From: DAITQM01 sp039794245
GTDB lineage: Bacteria; Pseudomonadota; Gammaproteobacteria; Xanthomonadales; Wenzhouxiangellaceae
NCBI GenBank assembly: GCA_039794245.1
Contig: JBDIVS010000020.1
Location: 1-51,093 of the forward strand
Reading direction: 5' to 3'
Length of the DNA: 51,093 nt
Positions 42,181 to 50,744 of the stretch are shown here, in pieces (within the stretch, counting starts at the first letter, position 1; each line of letters opens with the position of its first letter). The notes under the pieces were generated by a model. The model was not told where the DNA came from and ran no database searches. It was given only the letters and a program-made list of their open reading frames with translations. Position numbers and translations under genes: made by a program.

Positions 42181-42603
42181 TTATTGGACTTCGATCGTCA
42201 CCGGCTCGGAGATCAGCGGCGGTTGGTGCGGGCGGTGCAGTTCGTCGCCGAGGATCAGTTGCAGGCGGTGTTTTCCGGGCGGCAGGTCGAGCGTGGTTTC
42301 GGTCTGGCCGCCGCCGAAATGCACGAGGTGCTCGTTTTTCGGCAGCGGCTGGTCGAGCGGCGGCAGGGTTTCAAGATCGACCAGCAGGTGATGGTGGCCG
42401 GTGTTCGGCAGTGCGATACCGGCCGGCGCGACGCCCATGCCCGATAACCCGAAACGGACCGTGACCGGGCTTTTGACGGCCGCCCCGTCGGCTGGGGAGA
42501 TGATGTACAGTGTCGCCCCGGCCGGACGCGAGCTGGGCGCCGGCAATGGTTCAGCGGCGGCGGCGAGCGGTAGAATAAGCGACAAGATCAGATATCGGCG
42601 CAT
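42181..42603 (-). CDS. Exported DUF4399 protein
   Basis: 140 residues from ATG 42603; the frame runs on to 43086, but the region above overlaps the adaptor remnant antisense. A signal peptide (RRYLILSLILPLAAAAE) precedes the DUF4399 core: ATLYIISPADGAAVKSPVTV, ALPNTGHHHLLVDLETLPP, HLVHFGGGQTETTLDLPPGK and QLILGDELHRPHQPPLIS. His-rich (GHHHLLVD), so a metal role is possible. Periplasmic, unknown function. Confidence 0.8.
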   Translation of the reverse strand: MRRYLILSLILPLAAAAEPLPAPSSRPAGATLYIISPADGAAVKSPVTVRFGLSGMGVAPAGIALPNTGHHHLLVDLETLPPLDQPLPKNEHLVHFGGGQTETTLDLPPGKHRLQLILGDELHRPHQPPLISEPVTIEVQ

Positions 42604-42750
42604 CGTATGGTCTCCTTTACGGGTCTTTACAGGGGATTGTACCCGCTCCGGCCCCGGCGACCGCCCGTCACCTGGAACTATCGATTCCCCGGCTGATCGA
42701 GCCGGTTTACCGGCCGGTACCTGCCCACACCGCGATTGACAGAAAGCTCG

Positions 42751-43410
42751 ATGACCGAGCCGATATCCCGCCTGCTGCGCACCTGCCTCGCCTGCCTCGC
42801 CTGCTTCCCGGCCGCCGCTACTCTGGCCCAGGATGAACCGCCCGTGGTCTTTGCCGCCGCCGCCCTGGACGTGGAGATCAGCGACCGGATCGAGGCCCTC
42901 GGCACGCTGCGCGCCAACGAATCGGTGACCGTCACGGCAACGGTCAGCGATACGATCTCGAAAGTCCGTTTCGACGACGGCGACCGGGTTGAAGCCGGGC
43001 AGCTTCTGGTCGAGCTGACCAGCGAGGAGGAAAGTGCGCTGCTCGCCGCGGCGCTCGCCGCGCTCGACGAAGCGCGAAGCCAACATGAGCGCGTCGCCTC
43101 ACTGGCCCGCATCGGCAACGAATCGAAATCCCTGCTCGACCAGCGGTTGCGCGAAGTCGATACGGCGCGGGCCCGCCTGCGGGCGATCGAGGCGCAGCTC
43201 GCCGACCGGCTGATCAAGGCGCCGTTTGCCGGCGTCGTCGGCCTGCGTTACGTCAGCCCCGGATCGCTGGTCCAGCCGGGCGATGAGATCACGACGCTCG
43301 ACGACGATGAGGTCATGAAAATGGATCTGCCGGTGCCGGCGGTGTACCTTGATGTGCTGCGCCCCAGCGTCGCGGTCGAAGCGACTTCCGCCGCCTGGCG
43401 CCTGAGGGCC
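42751..43410 (+). pseudogene. RND efflux periplasmic adaptor, N-terminal part
   Basis: About 220 residues from ATG 42751. A signal peptide (ACLACFPAAATLA) is followed by the first half of an HlyD/MFP adaptor: a biotinyl-like half (FDDGDRVEAGQLLVELTSEE), an alpha hairpin (LDEARSQHERVASLARIGNE, AQLADRLIKAPFAGVVGLRY) and the start of the beta barrel (SPGSLVQPGDEITTLDDDEV). The frame then passes without a stop into an IS630 transposase. The C-terminal barrel and any pump gene are absent, so it is truncated. Confidence 0.75.
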
Positions 43411-43960
43411 TGCCTTGTTTTTCTCGACGAATCCGGGCTTTTGATGGTGCCGTTGCTCCAGCGCAGTTGGAACCCCTGCGGCCAGACTCCGGACCTTTAC
43501 CAACGTACCCGTTCGCATCAGAAGGTCTCCATCATTGCGGCGTTGTGCATCGCACCGGCACGAGATCATGTGCATATGTACTTCGCCTCCACCCCGATAC
43601 GAATATCAACGCCGTGCTCATCGTCGCGTTCTTGCACCAACTTCGCCAACAACTCGATCCGCATCCCATCGTGCTCATCTGGGACCGCCCCTTAAGGCCC
43701 ACCGGGCCAAGTTCGTCAACGCATACCTACACGGCACCCCCACCATTCACCCCGTCCTCTTGCCGCCCTCCGCACCGGAACTCAACCCAATCGAATACGC
43801 CTGGGGCTATCTCAAACAGAATCCGTTGGCAAACCACGCTTGTTTCGATATCGAATCGCTGGCCGATACCGCACGCCATCATGGTTGCTCGCTGCAACGC
43901 AAACAACATCTGTTGCGTTCCTTTATCCATCACAGCCCGCTTTCTTTACATCTACGATAG
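43411..43960 (+). pseudogene. IS630-family transposase, C-terminal remnant with two frameshifts
   Basis: From the junction near 43411 the translation reads VFLDESGLLMVPLLQRSWNP and YQRTRSHQKVSIIAALCIAP, the first part of the IS630 DDE domain. It then changes frame (RLHPDTNINAVLIVAFLHQL, PHPIVLIWD) and again (AHRAKFVNAYLHGTP, LLPPSAPELNPIEYAWGYLK), giving the PELNPIE-W motif that holds the last acidic residue. The N-terminal helix-turn-helix half and left end are lost. Confidence 0.82.
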
Positions 43961-43972
43961 GACATTATTTAT

Positions 43973-43990
43973 GCAGTTATAAATAACTGC
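43973..43990. repeat. 18-bp palindrome at the right end of the IS630 remnant
   Basis: GCAGTTATAAATAACTGC: an 8-bp stem around AA. It lies where the right end of the IS630 element is expected and contains TA dinucleotides. The strip up to 44071 holds nothing else recognised. Confidence 0.5.
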
Positions 43991-44071
43991 TTGCAGCCAG
44001 CCCCACAGGAAGTGAAAAACCGCCTCGGGCTCCGCCTACGCGGTAAACCGTAAAATCTCCGGAAAGCGCGA

Positions 44072-45571
44072 TCAGGCTTCCAGCGTGGTACGCAATACTT
44101 CTTCGAGCGAAGTGACCCCTTCGCGGGCCAGGCGCCAACCATACTCGAACAGACTCGGGCCTTGTTCGCGGGCGCGTTTTTCGAGCGCCGCCTCCGGCGC
44201 CCGCTGGTGGATCAACTCGCGTAGTTTGTCGTCGATCGTCACCAATTCGTAAATGCCGATGCGGCCGCGGTATGGGCTGACTTCGTCCGGCAGGTCCGGT
44301 TGCGGCCGGCGCAGGGTCACCGCCATCGCCATCTGCACGCCGTATTTTTCCAGCTCGTCGATGCTCGCCTGCCACGGCTCGCTGTAGTCGGCGTCGAGCT
44401 TGCGCACCAGGCGCTGGGCCAGTATGCCGATCAGGCTGGAGGACAAAAGGAAGGGTTCGACTCCCATGTCTACCAGGCGTGTTACGGCGCCGACGGCGCT
44501 GTTGGTGTGCAGCGTGGAGAGCACCAGGTGGCCGGTGAGCGACGCCTGCACGGCGATTTCGGCGGTTTCCAGGTCACGGATCTCGCCGACCATCACGATG
44601 TCGGGATCCTGGCGCAGGATGGCGCGCAGACCGCGGGCGAACGTCAGCTCGACTTTCGGGTTAACCTGGGTCTGGGCGATGCCCGGCAGATCGTATTCGA
44701 TCGGATCCTCGACGGTCATGATGTTGCGGCTCTGCTCGTTCAGCCGGCTGAGCATCGCGTACAACGTGGTGGTCTTGCCCGAGCCGGTCGGCCCGGTGAC
44801 GAGCAGGATGCCGTGCGGCCGGCGGATCAGGCGCTCGACCCGTTTTAGTATTTTTGGCTCCATGCCGAGTTCGGTCAGGTCGAGCCGCCCGCCTTGCTTG
44901 TCGAGCAGGCGCAGTACGACCCGCTCGCCGTGCCCGCTGGGCAGCGTCGAAACCCTGACGTCCACCGGCCGGCCGCCGATGCGCAGGGTGATACGGCCGT
45001 CCTGCGGCACGCGCTTTTCGGCGATATCGAGCCTGGCCATCACCTTGACGCGCGAAATGACGAGCGGCGCGAGGGCGCGCGGCGGGGTCATCACCTGGCG
45101 CAACACGCCGTCAACCCGGAAGCGCACCGCCAGATGCTGTTCGTAAGGCTCGATATGAATGTCCGAGGCGCCTTCCTTGACCGCCTGGAACAGCAGGGCA
45201 TTGAGCAGGCGGATGATCGGTGCGTCGTCGGCCAGTTCGAGCAGGTCGTCCGGTTCGCCGAGATCCTCGGCCAGGCGTTTGAGGTCGTGTTCCTCGTCGA
45301 GATCGGCCACCGCCTGGTGGGCGCTTTCCTCGCCCTGGGCGTAATGCCTTTCGAGCAGGCGATTGAACTGATCGGGCTCGACCTGTTCGATTTCGAGCGG
45401 CGCGCCGAGATAGCGGCGCATCTCGTTGATCGCCGCCAGGTTCGGCGGCATGCGGACGATCACCTGCGCCCGACCGTCTTCCAGCCAGCCGGCGAGCAGC
45501 ACGCCGTGACGGCGGGCGTGGGCGTAGCCGGGTCGTTCGGGCCGTTGTCCACGCCGCTCGTCACTCGCCAT
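44072..45571 (-). CDS. gspE: Type II secretion ATPase GspE, no tetracysteine motif
   Basis: 499 residues from ATG 45571; it overlaps the gspD end by 11 bases. The N-terminal domain is followed by DDAPIIRLLNALLFQAVKEG and ASDIHIEPYEQHLAVRFRVD, Walker A VTGPTGSGKTTTLYAML, the Asp box (EDPIEYDLPGIAQTQVN) and Walker B IVMVGEIRDLETAEIA. The region that in most GspE proteins holds two CxxC pairs reads TLRRPQPDLPDEVSPYRGRI; no Cys is present there, so the zinc element is lost. No gspF follows: 112 bases downstream lies the IS630 remnant. Confidence 0.92.
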   Translation of the reverse strand: MASDERRGQRPERPGYAHARRHGVLLAGWLEDGRAQVIVRMPPNLAAINEMRRYLGAPLEIEQVEPDQFNRLLERHYAQGEESAHQAVADLDEEHDLKRLAEDLGEPDDLLELADDAPIIRLLNALLFQAVKEGASDIHIEPYEQHLAVRFRVDGVLRQVMTPPRALAPLVISRVKVMARLDIAEKRVPQDGRITLRIGGRPVDVRVSTLPSGHGERVVLRLLDKQGGRLDLTELGMEPKILKRVERLIRRPHGILLVTGPTGSGKTTTLYAMLSRLNEQSRNIMTVEDPIEYDLPGIAQTQVNPKVELTFARGLRAILRQDPDIVMVGEIRDLETAEIAVQASLTGHLVLSTLHTNSAVGAVTRLVDMGVEPFLLSSSLIGILAQRLVRKLDADYSEPWQASIDELEKYGVQMAMAVTLRRPQPDLPDEVSPYRGRIGIYELVTIDDKLRELIHQRAPEAALEKRAREQGPSLFEYGWRLAREGVTSLEEVLRTTLEA

Positions 45572-47516
45572 CGGCGCCGGGTGCGGGCAGTTGCAGGTAA
45601 TCGTACAGCTCGGGCAGAAGCGGCATTTCCTCGTCGCGCACGATGCTCTGCTTATTTTCGCGCTTCTGCAATTGCTGGGCGCGGATGAAATCGTACTTGC
45701 CGGCACTCAGGCTCTGGGCCAGCGCCTGGTCCTTCAGGATCTGCGGCCGGATAAAGATCATCAGATTGCGTTTGATATGCGACGTGCTGCGGAACTTGAA
45801 CGCTTCGCCGAGAATGGGGATGGCGCTCAGCCCCGGTACGCGGTCGATGCTTTCTTGCAGGTCTTCGGTGGTCAGTCCGCCGAGCACCAGGATCGCCTTG
45901 TCGGGGACCATCACGGTGGTCGTCAAGGTTCGCTTGTTGGTGATCAGATCGACCGCGCCGGTGACCGGCGACAGGCTGCTGACCTCCTGGCTGATGATCA
46001 TGATCACCGCGTCGCCCTCGTTGATCTTCGGCGTAACGGTGAGCTTGATGCCGACTTCCTCACGGTTGATGGTCTGGAACGGATTGACCTGCCCTTCCCC
46101 GGTATCGACGCCGGTATTCGTGAACTGGCCGCTGATAAACGGGATTTCCTGGCCGACCTGGATCGTCGCTTCCTGGTTGTCGAGCGTGACCACCGACGGC
46201 GTGGACAGGATGTTGGTATCGACGTCGGAGCGCAGGGCGCGGAGCACGGCGCCGAGCTGCAAGACGTCGGTGCCGAGGATGTTCGTCGTGCCGTCGAGGT
46301 AGCCGATGTTCAGACCGCCGCCGGGGACCGCGCCGGTGGGATCGACGGCGAGGTTCAGGATATTGTTGCCGCCTGAACCGAAACTGGTGCCGCCGATGAA
46401 ACCCGAATCGATGCCGATCGCGTTGCCCGCCTCGTCAAAGATCGGATCGATCGTGCTGGTCGTCTGCCACTGGATGCCGAGTTCGCGCGAGGTATCGACC
46501 GCGACCTCGGCGATGATCGCTTCGACGTGGACCTGGGCGCGCGGGATGTCGAGGCTGCGGATGACACTCTGCAGGCTGCGGAAATCGGCGGCCGAGGCGG
46601 TGATGACCAGCGAATTGGTCGCGGCGTGCGCCTGGATGCGTACCGCCTGGCGCGGTGCCTCGCCGGTCTTGGCATCTCCCACTTCGCTGACCGCGCTCAG
46701 GATGCCGACGAGGGTTTCGGCGTCGGCGTAGTTGAGATGCACCACTTGCGTCGCGCCGGCCTCGCCGAGCGGTGTATCGAGATGCGTGATCAGGGTTCTG
46801 AGCCGGATGCGGTTCGCCGGGTCGCCGCTCAGCAGGATCGAATTGGTGCGCTCGTCGGCGACCACCGGTTCGCCGCCCTGGGCCTTTTGCGGATTGAGCA
46901 TCTGCAGCGTGCGGACGACTTCGGCGGCGCTGGCGTTCTGCAGCGCGATCACTTCGATGCCCTGATCCTGGGCACGGTCGATGCGCCGAATGATGCCCTC
47001 GATGCGCGCGATGTTACCGGCGCGGTCGGCGAGCAGCAGGCTGTTGCTTGTGCTGTGCGCCGCCAGGTGCGACTGCTGCGGCAATAGCGGGCGGACCAGC
47101 GTCACCATTTCCTGGGCATCGACAAAACGCAGCGGGATGACCTTGGTCACCAGTTCGCTGGGATCGATCTTCTCGGCGGTCTGCCCATCGCGGTCCTGGC
47201 GCGCCACGACGTCAGGCACGACGCGCACGGTATCGCCTTCGGCGATCGCAATATAGCCTTGGACCCTAAGAATACTCTGAAACAGGTCATAGATGCCAGC
47301 CTCGTCCATCGGCTGCGACGAGATGACCGTCACCTTGCCCTGGACGCGCGGATCGACGATGAACGTCCGGCCGGTGATCTCGGCGACGGTCGCGATCAAC
47401 GTCTGGATTTCGGCGTCCTTCAGATTGAGGACATGTTGCTGCGCCACCGCCAGCGACAACCAACCGGCGGCGAGCAGCGCCGCCGGCAGCCTGAGCCGTT
47501 GCAATTGTCTTTTCAT
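45561..47516 (-). CDS. gspD: Type II secretion outer-membrane secretin GspD
   Basis: 651 residues. A signal peptide (ALLAAGWLSLAVAQ) precedes N0 (VLNLKDAEIQTLIATVAEIT), then N1 to N3 repeats (IPLRFVDAQEMVTLVRPLLP, IALQNASAAEVVRTLQMLNP, VHLNYADAETLVGILSAVSE). The secretin barrel holds VHVEAIIAEVAVDTSRELGI and VPGLSAIPILGEAFKFRSTS, the signature VPxLxxIPxLGxxF. It forms the 15-mer outer-membrane gate. It lies between gspC (108-base gap) and gspE. Confidence 0.95.
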   Translation of the reverse strand: MKRQLQRLRLPAALLAAGWLSLAVAQQHVLNLKDAEIQTLIATVAEITGRTFIVDPRVQGKVTVISSQPMDEAGIYDLFQSILRVQGYIAIAEGDTVRVVPDVVARQDRDGQTAEKIDPSELVTKVIPLRFVDAQEMVTLVRPLLPQQSHLAAHSTSNSLLLADRAGNIARIEGIIRRIDRAQDQGIEVIALQNASAAEVVRTLQMLNPQKAQGGEPVVADERTNSILLSGDPANRIRLRTLITHLDTPLGEAGATQVVHLNYADAETLVGILSAVSEVGDAKTGEAPRQAVRIQAHAATNSLVITASAADFRSLQSVIRSLDIPRAQVHVEAIIAEVAVDTSRELGIQWQTTSTIDPIFDEAGNAIGIDSGFIGGTSFGSGGNNILNLAVDPTGAVPGGGLNIGYLDGTTNILGTDVLQLGAVLRALRSDVDTNILSTPSVVTLDNQEATIQVGQEIPFISGQFTNTGVDTGEGQVNPFQTINREEVGIKLTVTPKINEGDAVIMIISQEVSSLSPVTGAVDLITNKRTLTTTVMVPDKAILVLGGLTTEDLQESIDRVPGLSAIPILGEAFKFRSTSHIKRNLMIFIRPQILKDQALAQSLSAGKYDFIRAQQLQKRENKQSIVRDEEMPLLPELYDYLQLPAPGADGE

Positions 47517-47624
47517 GCTTTCACTTCTAAAGTGGTTTATGAACCCCGTTGCCCCGTACCGCGCCGGGGCACCCCGCCGATTTTTACATAATCGACTAAA
47601 ATCAGACCGGTATCGGAGCGCCGC

Positions 47625-48545
47625 TCAATTCGCCGGCTGCAAGGCGCGCAGGCGCTCCACCTCCGGCCTGAGCACCAGCTGCTGGTCGCCGCGGCGGACG
47701 GTCAGCGACAGCGCCTCGCCGCCCTGAATCTGCTGGATGAGCGCCAGCGCTTCGGCCGGGTTGGTCAGGGCGCGGCCGTTGACCTGCTCGACGATATCGT
47801 TTGCTTGCAGCCCCAGTTCGGTGAACAATCGCGTATCGCGCCCCGGAAAAACCCTAAAACCGCCGCCGGCCACCGGCATCACCTGGATCTGGTTGGCCAG
47901 TTGCCCGGCATCCATCCGGATGCCCGGCATCAGGTTGGGCAGCGCCGCCGTGATCGTCATCGGGGCGGTGGTTTTACCGGCCGCCGCCGGCGCCGCTCCG
48001 GAGGCCGCCGCCGGCGCCGTGAAGGCGGCGTTACCGGCGGGCCGGCTTGCGGACGTCTGCGCCGTGTTGCGCTCCAGGCGCAGCGTTTCGCGCCGCCCAT
48101 CGCGTTCCAGCACCACCTGGTCGGGCCGAATCGCCGCGACCCGCGCCCCGCCGGGCACTTCATCGCCGATCCGATACACCGCCTCGCCGCCGCGCTCGTC
48201 GGCGATCAGCGCGTAACCGTCGGTGCCGTCCGGCGCCGCAACGATACCACGCAAACGCAGGGCGAGCGGCGTTTCAGGCAAATTCAATGTCTCGAACAAC
48301 GGCGCCGCCGGCGCCGCCTTGCCGAACAGATGCCAGGCGGCGAGCGTCCCCTGCCCCGCTGCGCCATCTTCCGCGGCCGGTACCGGGATCGGGGGGCCGC
48401 TTGCGACATAGGGTTCATCGAGGGCGAGCAGCACCAGGCGCGCCGCCTGGACCACCAACAGCGCCGCAACAGTCCAGGTCAGAAACGGCAAGGCATGGCG
48501 GCCGGGATCGAAAACGGCCGGCCACGACCGGGCCGCCAAAATCAT
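47625..48545 (-). CDS. gspC: Type II secretion inner-membrane protein GspC
   Basis: 306 residues. One N-terminal helix (LPFLTWTVAALLVVQAARLV) is followed by the HR domain (LFETLNLPETPLALRLRGIV, YRIGDEVPGGARVAAIRPDQ, VVLERDGRRETLRL), a low-complexity Ala/Pro linker and a C-terminal PDZ domain (LGLQANDIVEQVNGRALTNP). It links the assembly platform to the GspD secretin. Its ATG overlaps the rhlB stop by four bases, so translation is probably coupled. Confidence 0.9.
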   Translation of the reverse strand: MILAARSWPAVFDPGRHALPFLTWTVAALLVVQAARLVLLALDEPYVASGPPIPVPAAEDGAAGQGTLAAWHLFGKAAPAAPLFETLNLPETPLALRLRGIVAAPDGTDGYALIADERGGEAVYRIGDEVPGGARVAAIRPDQVVLERDGRRETLRLERNTAQTSASRPAGNAAFTAPAAASGAAPAAAGKTTAPMTITAALPNLMPGIRMDAGQLANQIQVMPVAGGGFRVFPGRDTRLFTELGLQANDIVEQVNGRALTNPAEALALIQQIQGGEALSLTVRRGDQQLVLRPEVERLRALQPAN

Positions 48546-49834
48546 CGCGGCCCACCCCGGCGGCGGAGACGGCGCTCGCCATGCCGTGGCCGGTCGCGGT
48601 CCGGCGGCCGCGCCGGCGGCGCCTCGAGCACCGGCAGCGCCGCCGGATCGTATTGACCGACCGGCAACGGATGGCCGATGTAGTCCTCGATTTCCGGCAG
48701 ATGGAAAGCGTATCGTTCACAGGCAAAGCTGACCGCCTGGCCGCTCGCCCCGAGCCGCGCCGTGCGGCCGATGCGGTGCACGTAATCGGACGCGTCCTGC
48801 GGCAGGTCGAAGTTGATCACGTGCGTCACGTCGGGGATGTGCAGGCCGCGCGCCGCGACATCGGTCGCGACCAATACGCCGATTTCCCCCGCGTGAAACC
48901 GGCTGAGCAGTTTCAGGCGCTTTTGCTGCGGCACGTCGCCGGAGAGCAACGCCACGGTAAAGCCGTTGGCGGACAGCATGTCGGCAACGCGCGAGGCGGC
49001 GTGACGGGTATTGACGAAAACGATGGCGTGGAATTCGCCGGCTTCGCGGAACAGCTTGACCAAAAGCCGGTATTTGTCGGTATCGGCTGGGTAATACACC
49101 GTCTCGGCGATATTGCGCGCGGTGATCTCCTCGTCCTCGAAACGCACCAGTTCGGGCTCGTTCATGTGCTCGTAAGCCAGCTCGAGCACGCGCCAACCGA
49201 GCGTCGCCGAAAACATCAGGCTCTGCCGGCGGTCGGGCGGCGGCAGGCGGCGCAGCAGGTAGCGGATGTCCTTGATGAAACCGAGATCGAACATCCGGTC
49301 GGCCTCGTCGAGGACCAGCACCTCGGCCCGCTTCAGGTTGAACACCCCCTGCTGGAAATAATCGATCAGGCGGCCCGGCGTGCCGATCAAGATATCGACT
49401 CCGGCCTCGATCGCCCGCCTCTGCTTGTCGTAATCGATGCCGCCGAAGGCCAGGCCGAGCCTGAGCCCGGTGCCGGCGCCGAGCGCCTCGGCGTCGCGGT
49501 GGATCTGCACCGCCAGCTCCCGCGTCGGCGCCAGAATCAGCGCCCGTGGCTGGCCGCCGGTGTCCTCGGGACGATTGAGCAGCCGATCCATGATCGCCAG
49601 CAGGAAAGCGGCCGTTTTGCCGGTGCCGGTCCGCGCCTGGCCGGCGACGTCGCGGCCGGTCAAGGCCAGCGGCAGGGCCTTGGCCTGGATCGGCGTGCAG
49701 CGTTCGAAGCCGACAGTGCGCAAATTGGCCTGCAATGCCGGGTTGAGCGGCAGCGCGCTGAATGGCAGATCGCTGAGCACCGCCTCCACGGTTTCGCTCC
49801 GCTCGTCAAGCACGGACTCGGATGGCGAATTCAC
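48542..49834 (-). CDS. rhlB: ATP-dependent RNA helicase RhlB
   Basis: 430 residues from GTG 49834, close to family length and preceded by GGAGGGG. The longer frame to 49948 would run through the AT-rich promoter-like region. DEAD-box motifs: Q motif (VGFERCTPIQAKALPLAL), ARTGTGKTAAFLLAI, PTRELAVQI, DEADRMFDLGF, SATLGWRV, VLVATDVAARGLHIPD and HRIGRTARLG. RhlB unwinds RNA for RNase E in the degradosome. Its direct overlap with gspC in an operon is unusual. Confidence 0.92.
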   Translation of the reverse strand: MNSPSESVLDERSETVEAVLSDLPFSALPLNPALQANLRTVGFERCTPIQAKALPLALTGRDVAGQARTGTGKTAAFLLAIMDRLLNRPEDTGGQPRALILAPTRELAVQIHRDAEALGAGTGLRLGLAFGGIDYDKQRRAIEAGVDILIGTPGRLIDYFQQGVFNLKRAEVLVLDEADRMFDLGFIKDIRYLLRRLPPPDRRQSLMFSATLGWRVLELAYEHMNEPELVRFEDEEITARNIAETVYYPADTDKYRLLVKLFREAGEFHAIVFVNTRHAASRVADMLSANGFTVALLSGDVPQQKRLKLLSRFHAGEIGVLVATDVAARGLHIPDVTHVINFDLPQDASDYVHRIGRTARLGASGQAVSFACERYAFHLPEIEDYIGHPLPVGQYDPAALPVLEAPPARPPDRDRPRHGERRLRRRGGPR

Positions 49835-49874
49835 CGCCCCTCCGTGCCGGAAAAGCGCCCACCGGACGGGATTG

Positions 49875-49903
49875 ATAAAGTAAGTAAAAGCACAATCTGT
49901 AAA
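49875..49903 (-). promoter_or_regulatory. Candidate promoter of rhlB-gspCDE
   Basis: The 49869-49910 island is markedly AT-rich. On the minus strand TTTACA (49903-49898), then after 17 bases CTTTAT. The -10 is weak (3 of 6) and neighbouring registers are possible. Between here and the tRNA (49911-50070) I see no gene. Confidence 0.35.
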
Positions 49904-50070
49904 GTGTAACAGAGCCGCCCCCCAAAAGCAGAATCCGCGGCCCCGCAAGCACCCCGGCAGTGCTCATCCAACAGGCCGGGCGCCGGGCCGCAAACGGGAC
50001 TTGACGCCACCACCGGCTGCCGCGACAATACACACCCCGCCGCCCACAGCGGCGGGCCGGCAGGCCCAGT

Positions 50071-50147
50071 TCCCGGGTAGCTCAGTTGGTTAGAGCGGGT
50101 GACTGTTAATCACTAGGTCGGGGGTTCAAGTCCCTCCCCGGGAGCCA
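50071..50147 (+). tRNA. tRNA-Asn (anticodon GTT)
   Basis: A 77-base cloverleaf: acceptor TCCCGGG pairs with CCCGGGA, D stem GCTC/GAGC, anticodon stem GGTGA/TCACT with loop CTGTTAA and anticodon GTT at 50105-50107, T stem GGGGG/CCCTC with TTCAAGT, discriminator G, and CCA encoded at 50145-50147. One pair in the T stem is G-U. The strand is plus, divergent from rhlB. Confidence 0.97.
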
Positions 50148-50156
50148 TAATTCAAT

Positions 50157-50172
50157 CCGCTGATTTCAGCGG
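50157..50172 (+). terminator. Hairpin after tRNA-Asn
   Basis: CCGCTGA, TT loop, TCAGCGG (7-bp stem), followed by TTCTTGTTT. It lies 9 bases after the tRNA and probably acts as a terminator. Confidence 0.6.
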
Positions 50173-50187
50173 TTCTTGTTTAACGCA

Positions 50188-50217
50188 AGACCCCGTGGGG
50201 TGATCCCCTCGGGGTCT
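50188..50217 (+). terminator. Second GC-rich hairpin after tRNA-Asn
   Basis: AGACCCCG and CGGGGTCT form an 8-bp stem around an inner GGGG/CCCC pairing (TGGGGTGATCCCCT), followed by CGTCGTTTCT. This is a possible backup terminator for the tRNA transcript. Confidence 0.6.
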
Positions 50218-50292
50218 CGTCGTTTCTGGCGTGTCCACGCCGACTTACGCCCGCCCGCACATTTAACCTGATTCTCTATTTCGCCTTGGGCC

Positions 50293-50475
50293 CCCGTGTA
50301 CGGGGAACTTCTGACCTTCGACGACCCCGAAAACTGCCTTCCGGCTATCGACCGGCTGGAGGGGTTCCACCCCGGCGGTCCCTGCCTCTACCGCCGCGTC
50401 ATCGCTCCGTATGCAGTCATTCCAGGCCGTACTTCCCACCTCTCAATTTACCCGGTAACCTGTCGGTCTGGTTGA
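50293..50475 (+). pseudogene. Gamma-glutamylcyclotransferase (GGCT/AIG2) fragment
   Basis: The frame reads PVYGELLTFDDPENCLPAID, then RLEGFHPGGPCLYRR, typical of the C-terminal half of the GGCT/AIG2-like fold. There is no start codon and no upstream catalytic region. The last residues (AVIPGRTSHL) look unrelated, so the end is also broken. It is a remnant in the tRNA-adjacent debris. Confidence 0.65.
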
Positions 50476-50493
50476 TTGACATGAAGATTGGGC

Positions 50494-50670
50494 ATGAGTG
50501 TAACCGGAAAGGGCCGGATTCGGCGTTCGGTGACGGATTGGCGGGGGATATTTGCGCGGCAGCGGGCGAGTGGTCTCAGCCAGGCGGTATTTTGCGCCCG
50601 GGAGGGGATTGCGCCGAGTTCGTTTGCCCTGTGGAAGAAGCGGCTCGGGGCGGCGCGGGGCGCTGACGGT
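50494..50670 (+). pseudogene. IS66 accessory TnpA-like fragment
   Basis: ATG 50494 begins MSVTGKGRIRRSVTDWRGIF, then ARQRASGLSQAVFCAREGIA and PSSFALWKKRLGA. A Ser-Gly-Leu-Ser-Gln helix-turn-helix with a following Phe-Cys and W+K is the pattern of the small IS66 TnpA-type protein. The open frame runs on to 50913 but only by reading through the REP-type array. No TnpB or TnpC is present. Confidence 0.6.
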
Positions 50671-50744
50671 GGGCTGATGGCGGCGGTTGCGCCGTGGATC
50701 GAACTAGCGCCGGCGAGGAGGCCGGATCAGTGCTGGACGATAGC

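Noticed and set aside
42604..43086. N-terminal extension of the DUF4399 protein
   Set aside because: The extra residues are antisense to the adaptor gene, and the signal peptide starts at 42603.
48047..49909. 620-codon plus-strand frame opposite gspC and rhlB
   Set aside because: Arg/Pro-rich, no start signal, antisense to conserved genes.
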